Positions 1 through 10,400 of a stretch of 64,000 nucleotides of DNA are shown in pieces. Positions within the stretch are counted from its first letter, which is position 1. Each line of letters opens with the position of its first letter. This DNA comes from Branchinecta lynchi (taxonomy: Eukaryota > Arthropoda > Branchiopoda > Anostraca > Branchinectidae). The translations under genes and the position numbers were made by a program. The notes beneath the pieces are model-generated. The model made no database searches. It was given only the letters and a program-made list of their open reading frames with translations, and was not told the origin of the DNA. Location of the stretch: positions 21,036,030 through 21,100,029 of the forward strand of contig JAKZAP010000016.1 in assembly GCA_023053575.1 (NCBI GenBank). Direction: 5' to 3'.

Positions 1-923
1 TATAACGGTCAGCTGTTTATTTGTATGTAAATTTGTGCAAGTTTGGTTGACATGTTTTTGTTTCTTTTTATACATTACTCTCCAGCTTCGAACGATTCAA
101 ATACAAAATACAAATAATTAGTTTATGATGCTTCAAGCTGATCTGTATATTTTCATTATTTGAAGAAAAGTGCTCGATGAACTTCTGCGGCGGTTGATAC
201 GGGTTCGTATCATCCTCGCGGGAGGCTGATACGATATCTTATCAACCTCCACAAAACTCATTGTCATAATATAAACTACCTGTGGGACGTAGGAAGATAT
301 GCATTATAAACCTGTTCGACAAAAGCCATAATTAGGAATCAGTCATTCCGACAATCATACATCATGTCAAACGATTCTGTAAATATAAAACTACTGACTA
401 ACGCTACAGAAACGTTTGTAGTCCTGCATTTAAACAAAACAAAAAAGTTGGAAAAGAGAAGAAGTTGGAAAAGAAATGCTAGAAAACGGGGAACCAAGAA
501 GAAATTTAAAGAATTTTAACACTTCTACAGCAGTAAGCTCAGAAGGTCGAAAAACAGAAAGAAAACAGACGGGAAATGAATGTGAGGAAGTATAACAGCC
601 ATTTAAGTCGAGCCACTTACCCCAGAACCAAGCGATACATCTCGATACATAATAGCACCAAACGCCCTTCGTACGGAATGCCAGCAGTGCCGGAATCTTA
701 GGGTGTTAATGGCAATCGAGGGTTTCACCCTCTGCTAAATCATGGTTGTTCGTGATGACGTCTGAGCCCAAAAACGAAAGAAACGAAAGGCAATCAGTTG
801 TGTAGCATTTGCTGCTGCCCTGTTGCCGTGCCGCGCGATGTAAAATTCTTTTTTTTTGTACATTTTTCGATAGTTGTCTAGAAAAATCTGTTTACATCGT
901 GTAGGCTGCACTCAGTTTATATA
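1..923. other. Unassigned AT-rich DNA
   Basis: No gene, repeat family or RNA recognised. Short TGATACGGGTTCGTATCA-type palindromes occur near 197-247. A CTTTTTTTTTG run is at 848. Confidence 0.5.
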
Positions 924-931
924 AATGGGGT

Positions 932-2162
932 CAGAGGCGTCACGTATGGGGGGAGACGCCCCCCCCCCAATGTTGTCGGCCAGTCAGTAAAAGTATATAG
1001 CCGAGAAGTAGCAGATTTCCCTAAAAACAGTCGATTTTTTTCTTGGAAACAGTCGATTTTTCGTAAAAACAGTCGGTTATTCCTTAAAATAGTCGGTTGT
1101 TTCTGATAAACAATTTTTTTTTTAATCAGTTGGTTTTTCGTCAATACAGTTATTTTTTTCTTAAAGTTTAACTGAAAAGCCAACTTTTTTTTTGTCATAT
1201 AATTGAATACACCGAATTATTTGGATTCTGCAAAGGTTTTTTTTTTGTTTCCACTATCTCCCCTAGTTATGACGGTCAGAATATCTGCGGCTGTCCCCAC
1301 AACGTAAATTCTACTATGACGCGGAAAATTTGATCTCAACACAAACGTGGCTTTTCATTGGGCAGTGCTGAAGATTGCTTAGTGCCTGAACAAACAAAAT
1401 CATAAATCTTTCTCATCAGGCATACAACAAAAATACAAGCGCATAGAGGTACCACGAGATCACACGGAAATTCCACTATTTGAAAGTCGATTATTCGTGA
1501 ATAGCGGAACAACGAAGTAACGCATTTTCAGCAAGTCTTCAAGCCAATTCAAGTGAATAAGTGATTGGTAACTAGATTGTCCTATCCCAGACCTTTTCGG
1601 TTAGACTTTAAAGTTTAACTGAAAAGGGCTTAGATAGGACTATCTACTTACCTATCACTTTTTCACTTACAGGAGCTTGAAAACCCGGCTAAAATGCGTT
1701 ATTTTGTTGCTCCGCTATTCACGAATAATCGATTATCAAATAGTGGAATGTCCTTCTCCGATTTGTATGCTCTGTGCGCTTGTATCTGTGTTGTATACAC
1801 GACGAAACGATTTACGAAAAATTAGTGTTCGCTCAGTGAGCTACCTTCCGTAAGCTGATCACTGGTCACTGAAACGCCGCGCATATCTTGAGATTCAATT
1901 TTTCAGTGTCATAGTAGAAATTTGCGTTGTGAGGATGACCTTAGATATTCTGAACGTCATCCTAGAGCAAATAGTGAAAAATAAAAAATCCCTTAACACA
2001 ATCCAAACAATGTTCAGTTAAATGACACAAAAATAAGTTGGCTTTTCAGTTAAACTTTAAAAACAGTCGTTTCGTCAGAAATAACCAGCCAATCAGTAAA
2101 TAGCTTGCCCTCCCCCGCTAAAAAAACAACAACAACAACAAATTTGGCTAGTAACGCCTTAA
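932..2162. mobile_element. hAT-like MITE with a nested foldback element
   Basis: Ends CAGAGGCGTCAC and GTTAC-type GGCTAGTAACGCCTT, and near-duplicate 8-base flanks AATGGGGT (924-931) and AATGTGGT (2163-2170). CAG-type ends and 8-bp duplications are hAT traits. Just inside lie a G-run and C-run and a string of CAGTCGRTTTTT repeats. The family's other copies (13841-14130, 35871-36148) are only about 280 bp; this one is split by a 900-bp insertion at 1161-2060. Confidence 0.75.
1161..2060. mobile_element. 900-bp palindrome: two head-to-head copies of a 450-bp element
   Basis: Left arm 1161-1611 and right arm 1611-2060 are diverged reverse complements. Both ends and the centre carry TTAAAGTTTAACTGAAAAG. 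Shared blocks include GGCTGTCCCCACA, TTCTACTATGACGCGGAA and CCACTATTTGAAA. A single-unit copy lies at 14731-15184, so the palindrome is an inverted pair, not one hairpin element. Confidence 0.8.
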
Positions 2163-2559
2163 AATGTGGTACGTGCAAATTCTTACCTTACGAACCAGGA
2201 AAAGGCTCACCTGTATCATCATCACAAGCGAATTGCTTGATATTTTTTGTAATGTCTTTTTAAAGTCGTCTTATGAACATTCTCTTTTTTAGGCCCAAAG
2301 AGACGTAATTTGAAGAGGATTTCATTGGAAGACAACCTTTCGTTTTGGTTATTGTGGTTTTAATAAAAACATGTCCAGTATCTGTCGCAGGTCCAGTACA
2401 AGCCTTAGTATTAGGCCGACCAGTGGCGCATTGAAGGGAGGTCGGCAGCCTATAAGAATTGAGGGAAATTTTGATAAAGGCGCATAAAAAAAATGCCTTG
2501 TTTTATTGAAGTTTAGCACATTTTCTCACTCTTTGGCTAATGATAGCACATAGTAATTT

Positions 2560-2790
2560 GTCGTAAGGTATAGATGGTCGCGTGGTAGGTGAGGAAATGG
2601 CGGCCGGAAACTGGAAATGGCGGATCCGGTGACTTTGGGGGGAGTTAGACGGGGGAGCCGGAAATCTTGAGAAACGCTTAGGATGGAGGAATCGGGAAGA
2701 ACAAGCACAAGTCCTAGATACATCATTGACATAACCGAGCCAGGCTCGGGCACTGTAGGGTGAGGTGGGAGATCCTGGTGATTCAGCGAG
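2560..2790 (-). repeat. 430-440 bp repeat, single partial unit, inverted
   Basis: The minus strand reads ATGTATCTAGGACTTGTGCT, CTAAGCGTTTCTCAAG, TTTCCGGCTCCCCC and GTCACCGGATCCG. An open frame of 140 codons here is only a product of the repeat. Confidence 0.75.
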
Positions 2791-3171
2791 TTCGGTATTT
2801 CTCGATGTAATAGGAGGAAGAAGGATCCGAATAGACCGACTTGAGAATAGTCGTTCTTCCTTCCTGCTTTACTTCTGTCAAGTTTCCGGTTTCGCCCGAA
2901 TTCCGAGCAAACTATTAGTCCAGCAAAAAAAAGAAAATTCAGAAACAAATCCTACGTCGAATCCCTATAAAGAACATCTAATCAACTTTGAATAAAAATT
3001 CGACTTAAAAAAAAATCCGGTTACAACCAGATTCTGGACTAATTACATGTCCGGGTAAAAAATGATTGTCATATACAGACTCAGCCTCTCTTGTTACCCC
3101 TTAATCTGTCATGTAATCAAACTTTTCCTGTTTGTTGAGGTTTTATCTCATTTTTATCTCATTATTATTAA

Positions 3172-3274
3172 TTAGTGAAGCGTCGTTTTTTATGCCACTG
3201 GCATGTCGGTGCTTTTAAGAAACACCAGATTTATTTATATTTGCCATTCAAATTGTACCTTACCTTACCTTATC
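3172..3274 (+). mobile_element. LINE 3' UTR fragment with (ACCTT)n tail
   Basis: TTAGTGAAGCGTCG, GCCACTGGCATGTC and GAAACACCAGATTTATTTAT, ending ACCTTACCTTACCTTA. Clearly the same 3' end as 46285-46388. Confidence 0.7.
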
Positions 3275-3279
3275 TGAAG

Positions 3280-3618
3280 TTGATTAGAGGTTCGACATAG
3301 GGTAAGGAGATACGCTGAATCCGTTAATTTTTGCAAGACAAGTAGTTCGCCCGGAGACCGAAACCGGAAATTTGACAGAAGTAAGGCAGGAATTTCGTCA
3401 AAGTAGATATGACGCAGGCTATAGCGGTAAACACAAATACTGAATCCATATTTGAACTTGGTCTTCTTAGATGATTACCATTTGCCTTAATCTGTTTCTA
3501 AATTTTATTAGTAAAGTGCTCAAGGAGTCTGGCGAAGACTGGATCTCTACAAGACCCAATTGTCTGGATCAAATATTTAATTTTTAAGATCCCATCGAAA
3601 CGTTTGGTCTTGTTTTCC
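3280..3618 (+). repeat. GAAGTTGATTAGAGGTTCG repeat block, single unit
   Basis: TGAAGTTGATTAGAGGTTCG, TAGTTCGCCCGGAGACCG, then the standard right end to CGAAACGTTTGGTCTTG. Preceded directly by a LINE tail. Confidence 0.75.
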
Positions 3619-3619
3619 G

Positions 3620-4640
3620 CTAGCGACGCCGAATCGCCTATGCGAATCCACGTTCTTTACCACAAGCTTTATCCGTCAAATCCCCCACGGCGGCAAGGTC
3701 GGCTATCGTGTTATTAAAACGTAACTTTTATTACCGAAGCACAATCGCAAAGATTCCAAAATGGCACATACGATTCCTTGTACTAAAACATGCAATAAGC
3801 TCAATACAGTATCATGGGACTCCCCAGTCCCTTTACACCTCACTATAACCGAGATAAGAACGGGTTTTCTTGGGAACATTCTGCAAGCAAAATTCAAGAA
3901 ATCAGAAGTCTGACAACAGATAACACATGCTTCCGCATCTTTAAACGTTATGTTAGGTGCCAAGGATATTTCCGTTAAGACTTTTGAAGTCTTAAATTTT
4001 AGAGGCAAAGCTTCTGTTATGACCCTTTCAAATGTTATTGTAAAGGGTCACATTTAAAAGGGTCGTAACATATTTATTCTCATCAGGTTTAATAAACGTG
4101 TGTTATCTGTTTTCAAACTTAGTCTAGAGAAGGGTTGCGTGGTACCGACCATAGTAGATGTTCATGTGAAAAAAACAACGAAAAAACGCTCTCTTGAACT
4201 ATTTTACGTAGGCTACCAGTTTCATTTTAACCCCTTCTTTGAAAAAAACAAAAAAAAAACTCCGTTTCTGACACCACATTCCTCCATTCTCTCTGAACTT
4301 CTAACACTACAACCTCTCAACCACACTGAAAACACCTGCCGACAAAAAACTAATTTCCAAATGAAAAGCTGCTAGATTCCAATAAACCTAAGAAAACCCG
4401 AATCTCACGCGACGTGTCGCCAATCGAATAATAAAACCCAGTGGGCGGCTCCAACCCAGGGTAGCCTGGGTAGGGGCATAAAAGCTCAATGAATACCCAA
4501 TTTAACAATCAAACGCTAATAGGGGCAGACATGCCGCGGTGATTAACAAAGAACCTTCTTGCGAAGTCACACCTGCGAAGACATTAGTACAGTAGAGGTA
4601 TGTTACTTCAAACGGTTACTTAACTGTTATTTTTATATTT
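3620..4640. other. Unassigned DNA
   Basis: No recognisable gene. Contains frames of about 100 codons on each strand (minus 4008-3703, plus 4100-4375) with no known domain, and a short AACCCAGGGTAGCCTGGGT palindrome at 4455. Confidence 0.45.
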
Positions 4641-4645
4641 AACTA

Positions 4646-5066
4646 CACTGTAAAAAGTTTCTCCGAGTAAGAATTAAAGTTAACTGCAGTATTTGCTACT
4701 GGGATTAATCTTATCTCTACTGGTATAACCCGAATTAGAGATAATCTTATCTGAGTAGAGACAAGATTAATCCCAGCAGCAAATACTGCAAGGTTTTTTT
4801 TTACAGTGTACTGTTAAAACAGAATCCCAAAACACCCACTCGGTTGTCTTGGAAGCCGTTATTATAGTAGATAACTCTACTGCCTTATCGTATATTAATA
4901 AGATGGGTGGCAGTAAATCTTCCGTATGCTATAATATTGCAATTCTAGCAACTACACTATACAACATATCTAATTCAGATTAATCTTATCTCAATAGCGA
5001 TAACATTAATCCCAGTAGCAAATACTGCAGTTAACTTTAATCCGTAATCGGAGAAACTTTTTACAG
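4646..5066. mobile_element. MITE pair with CTGTAAAAAGTTTCTCCG ends
   Basis: The outer ends CTGTAAAAAGTTTCTCCG (4648) and CGGAGAAACTTTTTACAG (5066) are inverted. An internal TTTTTTACAGTG at about 4800-4808 closes a shorter unit from 4646. GCAGTATTTGCTACTGGGAT and its inverse recur three times, so this looks like a nested or joined pair. Confidence 0.75.
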
Positions 5067-5445
5067 AATATATTGATCATCTTTTGTGGACTTACTTGTT
5101 GGGAGTTGCTGGACGTGAAAGGTGGTGCTGGGATTTCATTTTGAACACGGCTTAATTTCATGGATTATATTAACTTTATAGCAGATTCGTTTTTCTAGCT
5201 GTAGCCTGCAGAGGTCCCTTGCCAAGAAGGGCCGAAATATTACCACAACAAATCTCGACTTTAGTAGGGACGTTTTCTATCGCCAGTGGTGCTAGTTTCG
5301 CTGCTATTCGGGTGTTTGTCACTTGGCGATACTCCCTATTATTTTTTTGCTCTGGTTCCAAGAAACACACCTCTACTATCTTGAAGGAAGGGCCATATTC
5401 AGCTTCAAATAAAAGCGGAAACAAGGCAAAAAACTTAGCTTTGAG

Positions 5446-5873
5446 CAGAGATGGGCGAATCCGAATCCGGATTCGAATCCGGGATTCGTTCTTTTGGCCA
5501 GATTCGAATCTTCTGCTTGTCAGGCTGGATTCGGATTCGGACAAACCTTCAATCTTACGAATCCGCCCAAACTCCTAGACTTCATCCTTCCAGTTTCCGT
5601 TTTCCCAATTTTTACACAGTGTGCTTAGGCAATCCAACTTTTTGGTCTCCATAACCAACCATCCTCGGTAAACTATCACGTTATCTGATAATCTTAGATA
5701 TCAATGCTTTTTGTCACATCTTGATTTTAAACCATAAACGATATGATTTTTGTTAGAGTCGGATCCGAACCTGGATTCGAATCCTCACCATGAATGGTGA
5801 ATTCGGAATCGGATTCGTACCTAGCCCCGGATTTGGATTCGAATCCTTCAATGGTCGGATTCGCCCATCTCTG
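5446..5873. mobile_element. hAT-like MITE rich in GGATTCG repeats
   Basis: CAGAGATGGGCGAATCCGA to TCGGATTCGCCCATCTCTG, flanked by GCTTTGAG and GCTTAGAG (7 of 8). The interior is packed with alternating GGATTCGAATCC palindromes, which produce spurious open frames on both strands. Confidence 0.85.
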
Positions 5874-6076
5874 GCTTAGAGTAGCTGCGACTTTTGTTTA
5901 AAGAAAGTAGCAAAGCGCTTCGATTTTTCTTTTAACCACATACCACCGTTCGATCAGAAAAACGAAAAAAATCGCATCGTAATCTTAGTCGGTAATGTGG
6001 TGCTAAGAGACAAAGATGGACGAACGTAAAATTCAGTTTAGTTGCCGTTAGAGTACATGCATAATAGGATGGAAAG

Positions 6077-6377
6077 AAAATGGACGGAAGAACCAGGGAA
6101 GCAGAGAGAATTGTCATCTAAAATGGATGGAAGAACCAGGGAAGCAGAGAGAATTGACATCTAAACTGGATGGAAGGACCAGGGAAGCAGAGAGAATTGA
6201 CGTCTAAAATGGATGGAATAACCAGGGAAGCAGAGAGAACTGACATCTAAAATGGATCGAAGAACCAGGGAAGCAGAGAGAATTGACATCTAAAATGGAT
6301 GGAAGAACCAGGGAAGCAGAGAGAATTGACATCTAAAATGGATGGAAGAACCAAGGAAGCAGAGAGAATTGACATCT
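6077..6377. repeat. 43-bp tandem repeat, seven units
   Basis: Seven near-identical units built on AAAATGGATGGAAGAACCAG and GAAGCAGAGAGAATTGACATC, exactly 301 bases. Single-base differences only (for example GGATCG, AACTGG), so amplification is recent. It lies about 420 bases past the RGM stop codon. Confidence 0.95.
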
Positions 6378-6793
6378 AAGTAAGACTAAGCATACCACCT
6401 TGGTCAGAGAATCTAAAAAAAATGAACCTGTTTACACGAACTATTCCTAAAACCCAGAAGGATTCGGAGATAATAGCAAATACTTTTAAAACAAATCGCT
6501 TTGACCAGTGCTAAAAACAAGGGTCTCTTGGGTCATCGATGTTTCTTCTTAAAAAAAAGCCTAACACTGGAGACGCCATTTCAGTAAGCCTTGAGGGCGG
6601 GGGTGGGGGGGGGGGGGGTGGAGGGGAGGGGGGCAAAGATCAATTTTGGGTCCCAATCCCCATCCCAGTTTCTTTTTACTCGAATTTAATTGCTTTTTTT
6701 TGGCATGATCTTGAAAGTAGTTTTCGACTTTCCAAAAATGACGCCTCTGTCTAACACCATAAATTAATAATACTCCGTAAAGAAGTGCATAAA

Positions 6794-7429
6794 CTATAAA
6801 TAATAGATAATCAGAAGGGCTAACAGTAACAACGGCCTTCCCGGTCCACTTTGTTCCACCGAACTTCTAATATCCCGATCAACCATAGTTCTCGATCGGG
6901 GTAGCAAAGCTGTCCTACCCTTGAGTATCTCACTATGTTCACTATGCAGCTGCACATAATCACTTTGTGCATATTTCGCCACTAATGTAAACATCGCTTC
7001 ATTCGTTGTCGAAACGTCAAAAACGCACGCGTCTAAAAACGCGTCCGTAACATTATAATCCCTGCATACAGCATAGGCTGCTTCGCGCGGTAGCCTATAA
7101 ACCTCATTCCGCTTTAAGTCTAGCCTCTCAAAAGTCGGACACCCTCTGACACAAAGGTGCAGTCCCTCAGCTGTTGAGTCTAGTAGGTCTCTGGGCATTT
7201 TGAAGGCTATGGATAGGTGCCGACCTATCTGTCGGATGTATATCACAATAGCTAGATGTCGCGCGGTTATCTCCACGTAACGTGCAGGGTCGTGCTCAAT
7301 AATCTGGACGATGTCCCCTTCTCCCCCAGCTTCAGAACCGTCGACGAAGGTGTTGGGGAGGGAATCGACGCAGGCTTCGTAGGTTCGTTCAGGACTACAG
7401 TCGGACGTCGATTTTAGGATTATTGTGAC
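6794..7429 (-). CDS. RGM: RGM exon 3 (rest of D domain, C-terminal cysteines, GPI signal)
   Basis: Begins right after TTTTCTTCTAG with VTIILKSTSDC, matching the vertebrate TIIFK strand and the conserved phase-0 junction after K. It continues through TFVDG, a short acidic loop, YVEITARHLAIVIYIRQIG and KMP, then LCVRGCP and ACVFDVSTT. It closes with a hydrophobic GPI-type tail and stop at 6794. 212 codons including the stop. No obvious AATAAA was seen just downstream; the next 160 bases lead into a G-rich tract and a tandem array. Confidence 0.93.
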   Translation of the reverse strand, partial: VTIILKSTSDCSPERTYEACVDSLPNTFVDGSEAGGEGDIVQIIEHDPARYVEITARHLAIVIYIRQIGRHLSIAFKMPRDLLDSTAEGLHLCVRGCPTFERLDLKRNEVYRLPREAAYAVCRDYNVTDAFLDACVFDVSTTNEAMFTLVAKYAQSDYVQLHSEHSEILKGRTALLPRSRTMVDRDIRSSVEQSGPGRPLLLLALLIIYYL

Positions 7430-10400
7430 CTAGAAGAAAAGATGAAGCTGAGCGGACTGTATTAACCGGATTTGCGTTAATCAACTGAGGCACTGACGTC
7501 ACTCTCTGTCCCGCTTCATGTTCATTGTTGTGTCTTTCCCGTTTCTCATGCGCGTTTTGTTCATTCTCGGAATGGACCCATCCGTCCTCTTTGGTTGTTG
7601 GATCACGGATGGAAAGGATGTAGGTGTTAACGGAATGAACTAGAAACAAATAAAACACAGCTTTTGTACAAATGTTAGAATCTCTAAAGTTAGTATAGCC
7701 TGAAGCAGGCCCGTATCCAGGAATTTATTTCGGGGGGGGGGGGGGGGGTCGCCTTTTGGGTCAGACAAAAAAGTACAAAAAAGACAAGGATCAGAGGGAA
7801 AAGCCTATAAAAATGCTGAATCTTGCTGTTAAAGTGCATTTGTTTAGGACGTACTGTTACTCATTTTTCGCGTTACCCCTGGTGTATAACCATACGAAAA
7901 GATCACGTATGAACCTAGAAGCTTGTTATAAGCGTGTTTCCGTCGGTTAGCAAAGCTACAATTCCGAGCTAGCATCAGCCAAGCGTTTGTGTCCAACCAT
8001 TGTTGCATATTCATCGAAACTGAAAGGAAGTTGAAAACATCGGTTTTTGTCGTCTAATGGAGTCGCGGAATCATTTAGTGGAGTTTGTTGCAAGCCCACT
8101 ATTCTTCAATCTTCCGATATGGAGTCATTTGCTCGACCCTGAGCCACCATGATGTAGATGGTTTGTACTCGCTTGTTATATTTTATTTTTTTGTGTTGTT
8201 TATATGGCTTACGCTGAAATAAAAGTGTTATTATTATTATTATATTCGAAAATTGTTGCTCACAGGGGGAAATACAATCGGAAAGCTCTTGGCAAGCTCT
8301 ACTCTCCCTTCTGTGGCCATTCTATTATTTCTCTATCTGGTGTTTATACTGTTTTAAAGCAAAAGAATATTAAAGCTATGCGATCCTCTTACTTTCGTTT
8401 TTATAAATTTTTTATTTTTCTCCTTCCTTGGCAAAGAAATTCTAAAATTATTAGTAAGTACTCTGTGAGGATACAATTATAATCAAATAAGAACTTTTTA
8501 ACAAACTTCTTCTCTTTTAATTCCAACAACCTTTTCCCCTGTTTCTCCAGACAAGAAAATCTCCTTGTCTCTCGGTCTTAGTAATTAAATGGGTAGAGTT
8601 AGAAAGCGGTAAATCCAAGAGAGAGGACAAGCTAGACCTGGATGAAGTCTTTTAACCTAGCAGATAGGGATGTACAATGGGAAATACAAAAAGAATACTT
8701 GATGCAATTGTGGCATCCTTTCGTCTGTATCCTGACTAACTTATGACCACCCTGGAAAAGTATCCCTCCTCGAATCGGATAGTAGAAAACACCCGGTAAA
8801 GTACCCTTCCTCCAATGGGACAGTACAAACAAGTTTGGGCATGCGCCCTGCAAGCGACCGGAAAACTGAGTAAAAAGAGTCAGCTTCCCAGTTAGCAAGC
8901 CAGTTCAAGTTGGGTCATAGCCCCAGTTCAACCAACTTTATAGTGCAGTGTTGTATCGTGGACCAGTGTGAGTAATAAATAACCTGCTTAGTTATCGACC
9001 TACGAACTGAGTATCGCCTTCAAGAAGACTCGGTGTATTCGAAAAGACTCGTTGTATTCGCACCTAACCACGCCATATACATATTCAGAAGACTCTGTGC
9101 ATAACGGTGTATTCGCACCATAAACCAGTCGCCAATATTACCATGCTCGCCCGCTACACATACCACGCCAAACGCTACTACATTAACTAACCCCTACACA
9201 CTACCCCCAGCACACATTCTTTATCATAACTCGCTACCGGATTTTACTGAGAAATTGTCTGTTCTCCACAGAAAACTGTCCGCGCGTCTGTCGCCCTCTC
9301 ATGGGCTATTCGTCTGTTGACTCTTAAGTAGATTTTGTTTGTATGTGTTTGGGTTTTCCCTAATTATGTCTTGAATTTTTTTTTTGTACTCCACTGTTTT
9401 CGTCTTGTACTATTTGTGGGTTAAAAATAAATTATTATTATTATATGGCTACAGACACAAACCGATTATCCATGAAAATCTAAGTCCAACTCACGACATT
9501 CTACGACACCCCATAGTATTCACAGCTGCTCATGCTCTTACCTTGGTAATCGCAGACGCCGGCGATCCCGGCACTAGCGGCTCGCTCGTCACTGATATGG
9601 CCATATACTGGTTATCAACCAGAGGCCACGCCCCTATCGCCCCGCAAGTCTGAAAGTCTCCGTCAAAAGTCAACACGTGCGGATCTCCAAACACGGAGCA
9701 AAACACACTTTTATCACTCCCCTCCCAATGGCAGACCTGCTCCACTTGGTTGACGTGAGCTGGCAGGGTGGGCTCAATTCCCCCTTCCTCTTCCTCTGAT
9801 ACGTCGTCACATCGAAATTCATTTATCCACTGGTCCGCTAGGGAGGACATTGTGTGATAGTGAAGGTTCCCGCGGCATGCTTTGCTCGTCCCTTTTAGGC
9901 AGTGGAAGTAGGTGGTCAGCACGCTGCAATAGGCGGTGGTCGAGGCTCGTTTGATCTGGCCCCCCTTCAGCTGCGCCTGGTAGCGACGAGAGCAGGACTC
10001 TACCTTGCAATCCCCTGTAGAAGGATGAGCCAAGCCTGTAAAGGTGAGAGGTGCTTTAAGCTTGGGAAACCGTGTTTCCACAAAGAAGCCGCTTCGCCGA
10101 AGCTGCTGGCTAGATTTGTTAATATTGTCAAGAACAAATAATCAGATAGAACCTCTGCCTTTGGAACCATGCAGAGAATATGAATACCCCGACAAAACTG
10201 AGCGGACCTAGAGATATTTACTGTAGCTTTTTACCCGTCTACTCTACTTCCGTCTTCGCCGTTGCTCATCGCAGAGAAACAAAATGCAGGAGGCGTACTC
10301 CGCGCGCTGACCCGCTCTTGAGCGCGTCCAAAGAACCATTCAGCTGTGTCTTCTACTTTTCCTCAAGGTGGTTTCATAGCAATATAGCAAATTGTAGAGG

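Noticed and set aside
197..250. Small palindromes near the window start as a tRNA or regulatory RNA
   Set aside because: No T-loop or acceptor-stem pattern could be built; GGGTTCGTATC alone is not enough.
2526..2948. 140-codon minus-strand frame as a gene
   Set aside because: Most of it is the 430-440 bp non-coding repeat read in one frame.
6077..6377. 43-bp direct repeats resembling a CRISPR array
   Set aside because: Units are contiguous with no unique spacers, and the surroundings are animal DNA with introns.
8244..8482. Plus-strand frame after the (ATT)n tail as a LINE reverse transcriptase piece
   Set aside because: Resemblance to known LINE motifs is too weak and short to support.
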